Source of the DNA: Sapria himalayana
Lineage: Eukaryota > Streptophyta > Magnoliopsida > Malpighiales > Rafflesiaceae
NCBI GenBank assembly: GCA_029783825.1
Contig: JAREIK010001468.1
Span: 2,521,001 to 2,585,000 of the forward strand
Direction of reading: 5' to 3'
DNA: 64,000 nt
The first letter of the stretch is position 1. Every line of letters begins with the position of its first letter. The notes under the pieces were generated by a model, which worked only from the letters and a program-made list of their open reading frames with translations, was not told where the DNA came from and made no database searches. Shown piece after piece: positions 12,966 through 24,605 of this stretch. Made by a program: the position numbers and the translations under genes.

Positions 12966-14049
12966 TGGATATATTGGTTCCATTAATATCATCTAACAAC
13001 CAAGCAATAGTACTAGCATATTTTTTAATGAGCTTAACCATAGTTCCACCCACATCTTCCATCTTTGATGCTAAAATTATAATTGTCATTGTCTTATTTT
13101 TCTCTTAAAAAGCATAACAAAGATAATTTGGCAATAATTTCAGGATTAGTCCATCTAAAATTGTTCATTATTTTAGGTGCTCTTCGTCTAGCACCACAAC
13201 TTGAACCGAAGTTATGACATCGGCACAATTAGCTTCTCCTATGAAAGCCATGGCACTAGCATTGGCTAGGAATTTCTTGTCCAAAGTTGCAATAGTATCA
13301 TTAACCACAACATCAAGTTTTTCCTCGTTCATTCCAAAGTTGGGGTTGTTTTTGACCAAATGAGAATAATCATAATGTCCTTTAGTTTTGTCTTATTGAT
13401 GTCCAATTCTTCATTGCACCATACTATGATTCACATGAATTCTTCCAATTTTATATCTTCAATAACTTTTGTATTTTGCATATCATGCTTAATCATTATC
13501 ATTCTCCAATTTCCTAAGTCCTCCTCAAGCCTTCTATTATGAAATTCTTCGATATCATTACTTTATTTAATTTGTCTCCTTAAGTAGCATATTCAAGATG
13601 TCAACAATTTCTGAAAGTGATTTCTAAGGGAGCCCATTCTAGTGATGCATTTTTCCTTTGTTCTCATTTTCAAAATCACTACATCAAGCTATCATCTGAC
13701 AAAAGGTTTGTTCCAAGTCCTCATTAGGCATAAAATAAATTAATGTTGTAAAAGACACGTGCTCCATAGTCTTTAAAATTTGACTCATACATGGTCCTCC
13801 TCTTTCTCTAGGTTTAGAGGTGCTAACTTAGTCCTAGAGTTTGGCTAGCGCATGAAAGATAGTGACCAAAAAAAGAAAGAGAAAAAATGAAAATGAAATA
13901 TACTTTGATAACAAGCTAAACACAAGCAATGCAATACAAATCTAAGCATAATGAGTAAGGTATTATTATCAACTTTACTAAACATATAACTACTTCTTTT
14001 TAAGGATAGTAATATTAATTAGAGTTAACCAACCAAACTAAATAATTAA

Positions 14050-14067
14050 TCCATAGCAATGGTACCA
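14050..14067 (-). promoter_or_regulatory. Decayed primer binding site, tRNA-Asp type (copy 1)
   Basis: On the + strand this reads TCCATAGCAATGGTACCA. The complement of the Athila/Tat PBS (3' end of plant tRNA-Asp) is TCCCCGGCAACGGCGCCA. Twelve of 18 positions agree and five of the six differences are C-to-T or G-to-A. It sits exactly between the internal region and the LTR, as a PBS should. Confidence 0.65.
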
Positions 14068-14076
14068 AAAACTTAT

Positions 14077-15105
14077 TGTGGTTTTGTTTCTCGTGTCCAA
14101 CATCATTCCACAAGAATATATATCATATAAGTAATAAAGTAGATCATTCATCTAGATATTAGTCTCACGAGAATTGCATAGATAATTCTTTAGTCAATAA
14201 CAATATACTACTAGTCTAGTAGGTAAGATAAATAAAATTTCTAGTATAATTTCTAGAACCTAGGGTTAGTTCATCTTATTATATATGATGATATTCATAA
14301 ATGACTTGTACCGTTTGTCTTTATAACAAAAAGTCACATACTGAAAATGGTCATGATTTGGCATTAGTCTTTCTTCTACAATAAATGATCATGATTTAGG
14401 TGTTTGTCTCTTTTCTACATCAAATGGTGTCGAAACTAGAAATGGTTATGATGCTAGAAATCAACTATCATGCATATAATATGGAAACAACAATGAGAAT
14501 ATCTGTGACACTAGAAATAGTCTCTCATATGTATCATATGGCCGCATCACTAAGAATGCCCATGGCATTTCCTTAGTTTTTCTTCTACGTGAAATGCCCA
14601 TAATGCTTAGGAATGGTCATGACATTAGGAATGGCCTTTACGTTAGGAATGGTCTTTATTATCTATGACATCTGTGGCACAAAAAATGATTATGGCTTTA
14701 CCTTTTTCATATATAACATGGCTATGGTGCTAGGAATGGATGTGGCCTTGACAATTAGCTCGTAGATGAAAGTCATGGCTTTGCCTTCTCTTGAGGGTAA
14801 GAGTCATGACCTTAAGAAGTGACTATGCTTGAGTAATAATTTATATAATATTTTATTTCCAAAAACACAATGCTGACTAATTCTATAACTTTATCCTAAG
14901 TAGCTTGGAATTTATAGCTTTTTATAGCACAAAAGTCATAACTTTGGAAAAAGTTTGCAGCTCTGACTTAAGAATACAAAAGTCTTAGTAAAGATAAAGT
15001 CATGGTACTATAAAGTGCTCATGACTTCTATTGCTATGACAATATTATAGCCACAAAGAATTTGTTGTATATTTAAAGTATTGTTCTAATGAGGTTGTAA
15101 AGTCA
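14077..15105 (-). repeat. LTR 1 of Athila-like complex, centre deleted
   Basis: The first part (to about 14335) matches the start of the LTR at 18540, and the rest (about 14340-15105) matches 20180-20920 of that LTR, so about 1.3 kb of the middle is missing. The right part is an imperfect short-motif array built from words such as 'ctaggaatgg' and 'catgatgc'. It directly abuts a second LTR copy without an internal region. Confidence 0.7.
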
Positions 15106-15115
15106 AGTCATACAA

Positions 15116-16736
15116 AGATTGTTGTCATTCCTTTGTTATGCTAACCAATTTTATTGGTTAGATAGTGCCAAAAGTTTGTTGGTGAGAATATCTTATCAAC
15201 AAAGATCCACGAGTATATGTATCATACAAGTAATAAAAAAACTTTAATGCAAATATTACTCCCATAAAGATTGTATCAATAGTTCGGTCAACTAAATATT
15301 GGCTTGTTGTACAATAACTCTTTTCCCTAATGAAATATAAAGTGGTCATCACATTTGAGCTCATCTCGATGATAGTTCTCTCATAGTTATCTGCTTTATA
15401 CTTTATCTCTGATTAAATTTGCTCGAGAGTCAATCACAAACCCAAACCTTTTAGGCAACTCATCAACTATTCTTTATAGTTTCTTTGTATGTGCATTCTT
15501 ATTCTCTGGCCTTAGGTATAATAGATACTAAGAACTAATGTGGTTCATAAGAACCATACTTACATATAAATGTATGCTTCCCTCAAGTTTCATTAGTGGA
15601 AACCATATAAGTGAAAGCAAATTAAAAAGTTATCACCACTTTGTGAAACTTAAAATACTGATGCATGTTCCATTGATTATTTGTCACTGTTCTCCATAGT
15701 GAAAATGTAACTCACATACTAAAAGTAAAACTCTTAAAAGAATATTCTATAAAACATTCCTTCCAATTATGAATTAATTTTTCTAAGACATATATAATAT
15801 ATTATTGTGTAAAAATGTTCATACTTTTGGCTTCATGAGCACCATATTTTCAATGATAAACATACCAAAATTTTAGATTTGAACATATAGATTGCTATGA
15901 CATTAGCAATTAGCTCGAACATAAAAATTATAGCTTTACCTTTTCTCGATGACAAATGTAGTAGCCTTGAGAAATGACCATACTCGAGTAAAAACCCTCT
16001 ATGGTATTTTGTATCTAAAAGTCATGGTGCTGGGTGGTTATCATGGTTTTGGCCCGAATAGTTTTGCCTTTGTAAATTTTTGTAGCTCAAAATTTATGAT
16101 TTTGTGAATAAATTTTGGCTCTGACTTGAGAATACAAAACCTTGTTAAAGATAATGTTGCAACACTAAGAATAAGTCATGACTTTTAGCATCAATATGAT
16201 ATTTATTACTATGTTATGAAATTAATGTCATAGTCATTTAATTATTATGAGATAAGTATAACTATGATCCCATGATAATCTCACAATCATAAAAAAATGT
16301 ATTACATAGTTGAATGATTGTGCTAATGAGATGGTAGAGTCATGTGTACAAAGATTGCTATGACTAATTAAGTAAAATTTTGGCCAAAATGGATATCAAA
16401 ACTATATTAATGATCTATAAATTACCAAGTAGTCAAATACCTTCAAAAATATATCAATTTTATGATTATCCATCAAGATCCACCAAAACTCAAAAGTCAT
16501 GAATTTAATCCAATTGTGTCTCATTCTCATGATTATAAATCATCTAGTAATAATAAAATACTCAAGAATATATGATAATTTAAATACTGAATAAACTTTC
16601 AATATAAAATTATTGGTAATCCCTAAATAATAACTTCTCACTCAATAAAAATAAAATTTTTAATATCATCTCAATTCAATTCAACATAATTGGTTAAAAT
16701 TTTACAATATAAAAATTAACAAAAAACACAAATTAA
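15116..16736 (-). repeat. LTR 2 of Athila-like complex, centre deleted
   Basis: The start (GTTATGCTAACCAATTTTAT) matches 24625 and the next several hundred bases follow LTR 3 and LTR 4. At about 15880 it jumps to sequence equivalent to 20440 of LTR 3, so about 1 kb is missing, with different breakpoints from LTR 1. It ends near 16736, before an internal region. Two LTRs lying directly side by side point to recombination or nested insertion. Confidence 0.7.
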
Positions 16737-18513
16737 TACACTAGGGAGATTATGACATCATTTTTCTTTAGGATCATACTTCTTAAAGGTACAATCTAAT
16801 GACTAATTTTGAGTACTCTAATGGTGACATAGAAGTAGATGATCTTTCTGAATATCCCAATTATGTAGCTGCCCAATCCAATAAATTTTCCAAAATATCA
16901 CAAAATATCTTGTCTTTGCCCAATAGAATTTAGTGCGCTTTGTAATGATCTCATTCCAAAACACTAGTCCTTTTTATTCACACTTTTATTTCAATTCCTT
17001 TATCAACAAGCCCAATGGAATTATGTGGGCTCACTTTTATGTCTATAACTTAAAATATGATACTATGTCTGGCTATTACTTGAAATTCATGGCATTGAGT
17101 CGTGGCCATTAACCTTTCTATTTGGTTCCTAATGATACTATTATTTTTGTAATATTAAAGTCACAACACCGGGTTTGGTCATGGCTTTATCATTAAACTT
17201 CAGATGAACATTCTCTTTTTATAACACTAAAGTCATAATGCTAAAAAATGACTACAATATTGGACTACAAAAACATGATAGTAGCTGTTTCAATTTGTAA
17301 TTCTTTTATGTGAGGGATTTTAAGTGTTACTATTGTAAATTAATGATTATTTTTTAATAAAGATTCATCATTTAATATCCATAGCTAGACCATCGGTGAC
17401 TTATTTTCTTCATCATAAATCTTTGTTATCCAAGCTAACTTCTCCATGTAATTATTGATATCTTTCCTTCTCATCCTTTTGGTATCAATCATTGATACTA
17501 GTGAGATATTCATCTTGATGATATTATCTATAAGGATAGTTGGCATATAGCTGCTTTTCTTTGTTTTTTTCATTTCCTTGACATTGTTAAATATCTTGAT
17601 TTTTTCAATTTTTTATTCATGGTTCTCCTCCTCAACTTCCTCCATATCAGTCACTAAAATTCATTGTTCATCTATTATTCTTGCATAATCAATACTATAT
17701 CTTTAATTTCCTTTTATGGGTTCTCAACTTCAATTATCTCTATATTAGCCACTAAAATTTTTATTATAGTGCTTTCATCATATTTTTTGACAACCTCAAC
17801 TATCTCTATATCAGCCACTAAAACTTCTAATGCAAAGCTTTCTTCAAATACAACTAAGTTAGTAACTTCATCGCTCTTCCTCCATCATCACTCCCTCTTT
17901 TTTGTAGTTGAATTTTATCTTCTCAAATCATTCACTACTTGGATAAGTGTAGCTTCAAAAGAATATTTGAGGAATCGATGAGGATTATAAAATGTGCTTC
18001 CTCATGTTTTTTAGATCTTCACTCTCTATAACTTATTGCAGGCTAATAATAGTGTTGATTTAGGATTCCATGTGGTGTGTAATAGAAGTCACTACTTTGT
18101 GAATAGTAGGGTTCCTTGTAATGATAATTTAGGATATTCTCATATGTTCTCATTTTATTTCTTCTTAAATGATAGTATTCTATGTCATTCTTATCCTTTA
18201 ACTCCTTAAGAAATAATTTAAGGTTTTCCTCGAAGGATTAGCTATATATTATCTTTTGATTTATTGTTTTCTAAGTCCTAATTTGTTAGCTCGGTCCCAA
18301 ATTTTCACTCTATAGATTGGTGGGTTAAAAAGAATGATACAAAAAGATAAAAGTAAAATATAAAACACTACAATCAATTTTTCAAATAATATAACATGAC
18401 TAGTTATGGGATCTGAGAAAATCTATCAAAATTAACACTATTTAAACTACAAAAAAGATATTCTTTCTCAAGTACAATTATGTCATCTCATATTAACTAA
18501 CCAAACTAAACAA
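16737..18513 (-). mobile_element. Internal region A of Athila-like complex, no pol
   Basis: It lies between LTR 2 and the PBS of LTR 3. The anchor ATCCATAGCTAGACCATC near 17376 matches ATTCATAGCTAGACCTTC near 21707 in internal region B, so the two segments are homologous. No gag or pol domain could be recognised. A minus-strand open frame at 17385-17573 is unassigned. This is a deletion derivative. Confidence 0.6.
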
Positions 18514-18531
18514 TCCCCAATAATAATGCCA
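18514..18531 (-). promoter_or_regulatory. Decayed primer binding site, tRNA-Asp type (copy 2)
   Basis: The + strand reads TCCCCAATAATAATGCCA against the expected TCCCCGGCAACGGCGCCA. Eleven of 18 positions agree and all seven differences are C-to-T or G-to-A transitions, the pattern left by deamination of methylated cytosines. Confidence 0.7.
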
Positions 18532-18539
18532 ACAACTCG

Positions 18540-21480
18540 TTGTAATTTTATTATGCAGCATAATTTTGTTATTTAAATAATGTTTCAAAAGCTCATTAGT
18601 GTGAGTATATCTTAAATAAAGATCCACAAATATATAAGTCATACAAGTTGCAAAAAGGACTTTCATCCATTATCAATTTCTAATATATTATATCATTAAT
18701 TTAGTCAACCAACTGTAAAATAACACAATTCTAGTAAGGAAGATAATTATGGATTTTGGTACGCCTCTTAGTTCATAGGGTTTATCCACTTTATTTATGT
18801 GATACATGTTTAAATAATTCAAATTATATTTGAATTAGTTCCTAGGGTTATAGTTAGTGAAATGATCCTTTTCCCTAACAGCATACAATAAGATTATCAC
18901 CATTAAGTTCATCCCAATATTAAGATAACAAATCATCTTTACTAGAAAGTCATTTATAAGCTCATACCTTTTAGGTAATTTTTCAACTACCTTTAACAAT
19001 TACTTTATATGTATATTTATATTTTCTAGTCTCATATGTCATAAAGATCATGAACAAATATTATTTATAAGCATTATACTTCTAGCTTCGTATGTATCAT
19101 ACTCGCACAATTAATATATGATTTACTCAGGTTTCACTAGCAGGAACTATATGAGTAAAAGTAACTCAAAGAGTTATCACCTCCATGTGAGTCACAAAAT
19201 ACTCATGTAAATCTCATAAATTACATGTTACCATCATATATAATAATGATGTGACTTCAATAATAAAAGTGAACTTTTAAAAGAATATTCTATATATATA
19301 TATACCCCAATCGAGAACTAGTTTTTCTAAGATATGTATAATGGATTGATATGTAAAATTGTTCATACATTTGGCTTCATGAGCACCATAATCACAATGA
19401 TTAATAAGCCTAAATTTTGGATTTTATTGTACATGTCTATCTCTCATATTATTATTGAAATGACTATTATATCCTTTCTATCATATATATGAGAGAGGCT
19501 CATGATTTATCTATCACCATCCACCATGAAAAAATGCACAAACTCACTAATAGTCAACTCCCTAATTGAATTTTTATTTAATTGCTATATTCATCAATTT
19601 CTATTCCACAATAAAAAAGAAACATGTTTATTTAACCTTAAAACCATTTATAAATCACATTTGAAAAATTACACAAACCCTAAATCTCAATTTAGCTTGA
19701 TAATTGAAAGAAATTCATGAGGTACAAGAGAAAAAATCTCATGAAACTCAGATTCCTAATTACAACTCTCATGAGAATTTATGACACAAATCCTAATCTC
19801 ATACTATAATGATTGATTTTCCTAAATCTACCCTATAAATAGAATGTTTGAGACTCACACCCCTAACTCTAGGATTTAGCTCATGTCTTGTATCTTTTGC
19901 TATTATTGTGGATTCCCCATGGAAAGTGAAAATCTATTTTAAGGTTATTTGTTGTGCTTTGACTTTATCTTAGTTTGTAAAGACAAATAATATTGATAAT
20001 TGTTTTTTAGGATCCCTTATCTTTCATCTTTTGTACTCTAATATTTCTATATTTAATTAAGTAAAAAGTTATAGCTTTTGGAAGATACCATTATTTTGGC
20101 ATTTATCTTTTGAGCTGGAAGTTGTAACTTTAGAAAATGGCTATATTTTTGGAATGTGTCCTAATATTTTTGTAACACTAAGTCAATACATTGTGAATGA
20201 CCACAACTTTAGGTCTTTCGCATTTATCAAATGGTTACAATACTAGGAATGAATGTAGTACTAGAAATGATTATGATATTGAGAATAGCCTATCATGTGC
20301 TTCATATGGTCATGACATAGAAATGATTGCAATGCTAGGAATGACCTCTCATGTTCATAATATGGCTATGGGAATTAGGAATAGTTAACTCTAGAAATGG
20401 TCTCTCTTGTATATTTAATGCTCATAGCACTAAGTATGGTCATGACACTACAAAAAGTTATAACATTATCAATTAGCTCAAACATAAAAGTTGCAGCTTT
20501 GTTTTCTCTTGATAACAAAAGTCATGCCCTTGGCAAGTGATCGTACTCGAGTAAATATTCTTTATAACATTTTGTGTCCAAAAATTATGACATTTGATAA
20601 TTATCATGATTTTGGAATGAATAGTTTTGACTTTGTAATTTTTTCTAGCTCAAAAGTTATGACTTTGTGGAAAAATCATGGCTCAAACTTAAGAATACAA
20701 ATCTTATTTAAGGATAAAGTTATGATGTTAAAAAATATTGAGACTTTTAGCATTAACATAATACTTGATTAGTATGACATGAAATTAATGTCATAGCTAT
20801 TTAATTATTACAAGATAAATATAATTATGACTTCATGATAATCTTGCAGTTATAAAAAATGCATTGCATAGTTAAAGGATTTTGCTAACAAGATAGTATA
20901 TTCATGGTACATAGTACTTTTCATAACTAATTAAGTAAAGTTTCAGCTAAAAATGGATGCCAAAAATTTTTGGTGATCTATAAATTACTAAGTAGCCAAT
21001 TACCTCTAAAAATATATCGATTTCATGACTATTAATCAAAATCTACTATAAATCTAAAGTAATGAAATTGATCCAATTATATTTCATTCTTGTGTGTACT
21101 CATTATTAAATAACACCAAAATATTCAAGAATATTTGGTAATTTAAATACTGAATAATTGTCATGACTAATTAAATAAAGTTTTTGCTAAGAATAAATAA
21201 CAAAACTACACCATGACCCATAAATCACCAAGTTACCAAATACTTACAAAAACAAACTTATTTCATGATTATTCATCAAAATCCACCAAAACTTCTAAGT
21301 TTTTGAATTTCAATCCATTTATCTTATTTTTATGCTTACACATCATCTAATAATTCCAAAAAGACTCAAGAATATTTAATAATTTGAATACCAAATATAT
21401 TTACATACTAAAATAATTATTCATCATTTAACAATAACTTCACTCTCAATTAAAATAATCTAATATATGATCTCAAAAAT
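18540..21480 (-). repeat. LTR 3 of Athila-like complex, about 2.9 kb
   Basis: This is the most complete LTR copy. It shares with LTR 4, in the same order, the segments around 18600 (AAAGATCCACAA), 19370 (GGCTTCATGAGCACCAT), 19860 (CCCTAACTCTAGGATT), 20190-20460 (short-motif array) and 20920-21390. A TATA-like CTATAAATAG (19833-19842; CTATTTATAG on the element strand) is a candidate core promoter. A segment of about 230 bp near the end is tandemly duplicated here only. No flanking target duplication was found. Confidence 0.75.
20920..21395. repeat. Tandem duplication of about 230 bp inside LTR 3
   Basis: The block beginning ACTAATTAAGTAAAGTTT (about 20930) and running through 'gatctataaattac', 'atttcatgactatt' and 'gaaattgatccaatt' is repeated from about 21167 with ACTAATTAAATAAAGTTT. 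LTR 2 (16360-16590) and LTR 4 (27090-27310) carry the block once, so the duplication is private to this copy. Confidence 0.7.
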
Positions 21481-24400
21481 TATTTTTCTCTATGGCTAGG
21501 TTTGATTAACATAGTATCTCAAATTAGTAGAGAAATTTTTTGTGGACATATTGACAATCACGGTGATGTTTGAGTTCCATAATTATACTTATGATAAATT
21601 GGATGCAAACAATTATTCATATGATGGGGTTATGGTATTTATTAATTATATCACATGTAAGAAAAAGATCCTTGGGATGCCTCTCCCAAGTAGTGCTACA
21701 TTTAACATTCATAGCTAGACCTTCAATACACCCTTGCCTCCAAAGGCAATATATATTGTCCATGCTAACTTTTAAATATATAGTTTTTCTTCATTTTTTC
21801 TTATTTTTCTATCTATCTTAAATTACTTGGACTTCCTTCTTTAGTCTTTCATTTATTGGTTACCATGAATTTAGAAAATGTTATGGCTTTTTCTTTGGTT
21901 TAAGTCTAGCCCTTTTCTTATTGTATTCCCAAAGTCTTGGTGCTGAGCACAACCATGACTTTTTCTTTTAGTTTCTCTTTGTCCATTTTCTTAAGCAACT
22001 CCAAAGTTGTTGCACTATGCATGAACATAGCTTTATCTTTAAGCCTCTTATGGCATATTTCTTTCTATAACTTAAAAGTCATAGTATTGTACATGACCAA
22101 GGATTTGCCACTGATCTTATAATAGGTAATTTCATTCTATAATATCAAAATTATTGTGCTTTGCTTGGTCAAGATTTTGTCATTAATCAAATCTTTCAAA
22201 AATTCCATTTCGGTCTTGTCTTCCTCAATTTTTTTCCCAGCTTCCTTGAAGTTGTCTACGTTAAATTCCTTTGAAATCATGGTTTCTAAGAATATTACGA
22301 CCTCATAGTAGTAATCTTCCTTACATTCCTCACTATCACAACTCAAAAATTATTCTGCCTTGCCATCTTTTTCATCTTAATTACTTTTATATCTCCAAAA
22401 TTATTCTTTTATATCATCCCCCTCCTCTTCATCTAGATACCATATGGAGAGGTTTATCTATTTTGAAACACCCCTTTTGATCATCATCTAGATTTATTAA
22501 GTATTTGTAAATATTGAACTTTAGTTGTTCCTCATTAACATAGAGATTAAACTCTTCCTTCTTGATGCCAATAAAGGCTTGTCCAATGGCCAAAATGGTC
22601 ATCCCAAAATCAATGATGCATAAATATCTTTTTTTATATCTAATACACTAAATTCTACTTGAAAAAAATAATGATACTAATTTTAACCAACATATCTTTG
22701 ATAATACCATCTAGGTGCTTTATTGTTTGATTAGTCATTTAGAGTGAGAGAGAGGTTGGGTAATTTTTTTGAGACTCAACCTTCATGCAATTGATAATAG
22801 CATCAAGTTGATACTTAAACACAAGTCTCATAATACCTGATGAAATGTGTATTCTCTTATTAAACAAGGTATAGTAAAACTTTCAGATCCTTTAATTTTC
22901 TTGAAAATATTTGTTGAATAACTATATAAAACTTCTCAATCATATTCATGGTTTCATATGTCTAAAGTTCTTTTTACTACTTATGATATCTTTCATAATT
23001 TTTATATAGTTTAATATTTGAACTAGGGTTTTAAAAATAATATATTTATTTATATTTTTCAAATTATGTTGAATTTTTTTTTCAAATTATTCATTTAATT
23101 TCTCAATTCTAAAATATTGTAGAAATATAAGATTTATTAGAAATTTAACTTTAGTAGTTAGCTTCATTCTGATTCTTTTATATCTCTCCATAACCTTGGG
23201 TAACCTTCATTCGCTCTATTTTTTTTGCTTCTTTCACTCACAACTGAGGGTAAGAGTTTGACTTATACTTCTACTAGAATTGTGGAGTTATATGGTGCCA
23301 AAGCACTATAACCTTCACAACAGAAAAATCTTCAATGGTAGCCATGATTTTTGGGAAATTCTTAGTGGGAGCCATGAATTTTTAGAAATTCACAACTCTA
23401 TCATTTCTAGAATTTTTAAAATTCTTTTGCTCAATGCATTGTCTCTCTAGCTCTTTTTTGCTTGATGCAACATAGATAAGTACTTCTTCAAGTTATCCTC
23501 AATATTACTTAGGAGGTCATTTAACTCTTTTAACTTATTTAATAATCCCAATTATCCAATTGATTTTTTATTTTTTTCATTAGCAAACTTGTGTGATCCA
23601 ATCTTACTTCAAACTTCTCTATCTAAGTGTATTGGTAATTATTTCTCTTTCACGGTTCTATAAATATTGTATTGATATTTTCTTCCATAGTCAATTGATA
23701 TTCTCTCATTGAAGGTTAATAAAATAAGCTTGATTCTCGATTATTATAACTCATTGAATAATGCCCCAAATTTTTCTAAGCTTGCCTAATATTTTGCAAT
23801 CCATTTTCATAGCCACCACGTGAAAAGTTTATCTCACTCTATAGTTAAGAAGTAATTTAAGGTGATAAAAATTTAGTGAGAAAGTCACTCATAAGTTCAT
23901 CCCAACTCTTAATGGAGCTAAGAGATAAGCATTGGAACCAACTCTATGCTTTATCCCTTAATGTGAATGAGAATAGATATAATTTTATTGCAGTGGGACT
24001 AACTCTAATAATTTTTACCATGTTGCATAACTCCAAAAATATTACTCCATATTCATTATGATCCTTTGATATCCTTCCCCTTTATAACTGTTGTTGAATC
24101 ATTCTTAAATCTTATCAGACTCAACTTCAACTCAAAATAATTTACTTTCATTGGTTACATATGAATACCCAAATAACTAACTATCATCATTGGTCATTAG
24201 TAATCTCCTAATGTGTGGTGGTAGATAGGCTAATGGATAGCTTGTCCATTGTTGCCTTGGAGCTTACTATTACTACCATTTTCCTTCATAGGCTTTTTGT
24301 CAGGTCCTTGTTTTAAAATAGTTCTTTTGGTTCTTTCAATTTTTAAGTACATAGTAGTTAGTTTAGTCATAAAGCTTCTACTCATAAAGTATGGATAAAA

Positions 24401-24579
24401 AAAAGAATGAGAGAACCACAACACAAAATGCAATAATTCACATTATAAACAATATAATAAGACAAACTATTAGATCTAAAAAAAACTATCAAAATTACAT
24501 TTTCTAAACTATGGAAAAAAGAATTATCTTTTTTCAAGTATAGTTATATTAACTCACATTCACTAACCAAACTAAATAG
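21481..24579 (-). mobile_element. Internal region B of Athila-like complex, gag but no pol
   Basis: It is flanked by LTR 3 on the left and by PBS copy 3 plus LTR 4 on the right, so it has the layout of a full LTR-internal-LTR element with only about 3.1 kb of internal sequence. A gag domain is readable near the PBS end. A minus-strand open frame at 22137-22346 is acidic and unassigned. No RT or integrase is present, so it would be non-autonomous. Confidence 0.7.
23520..24100 (-). pseudogene. gypsy gag (retrotransposon gag domain) remnant
   Basis: The minus strand reads, with a few stops, LCNMVKIIRVSPTAIKLYLF, then FTLRDKA, SWFQCLSLSSIKSWDELMSD and FLTKFLSP. This is the core of the Retrotrans_gag family as found in Athila/Tat elements (SLRDKA.AWL followed by W.EL...FL.KF.P). 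It is the expected first gene downstream of the PBS at 24580. Confidence 0.85.
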
Positions 24580-24597
24580 TCTCTGATTATAGTATCA
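24580..24597 (-). promoter_or_regulatory. Decayed primer binding site, tRNA-Asp type (copy 3)
   Basis: The + strand reads TCTCTGATTATAGTATCA at the position equivalent to PBS copies 1 and 2, preceded by the shared CCAAACTAAA flank. It is the most eroded of the three. Most differences from the tRNA-Asp complement are again C-to-T or G-to-A. Identification rests mainly on alignment with the other two copies. Confidence 0.55.
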
Positions 24598-24605
24598 AAA
24601 ACTTA

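Larger units (their letters stand above)
10556..13900 (-). mobile_element. Ty3/gypsy element, Athila/Tat type, pol-bearing internal part
   Basis: Translating the minus strand through frame changes gives an ordered gypsy pol: a possible protease linker (13.0-13.4 kb), reverse transcriptase, RNase H and integrase. It is bounded at the right by a decayed tRNA-Asp-type primer binding site (14050-14067) and an LTR. The integrase segment PYQLIFGKTYHLP and the RT/RH segment KPLCKLLEKDVTF are typical of Athila/Tat elements. No gag domain was recognised between pol and PBS, so this copy is internally deleted. Confidence 0.88.

Noticed and set aside
17664..17981. Plus-strand open frame of 105 codons
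   Set aside because: Lies antisense in internal region A of the Athila-like complex; Ser/Thr/Ile-rich low complexity without a domain.
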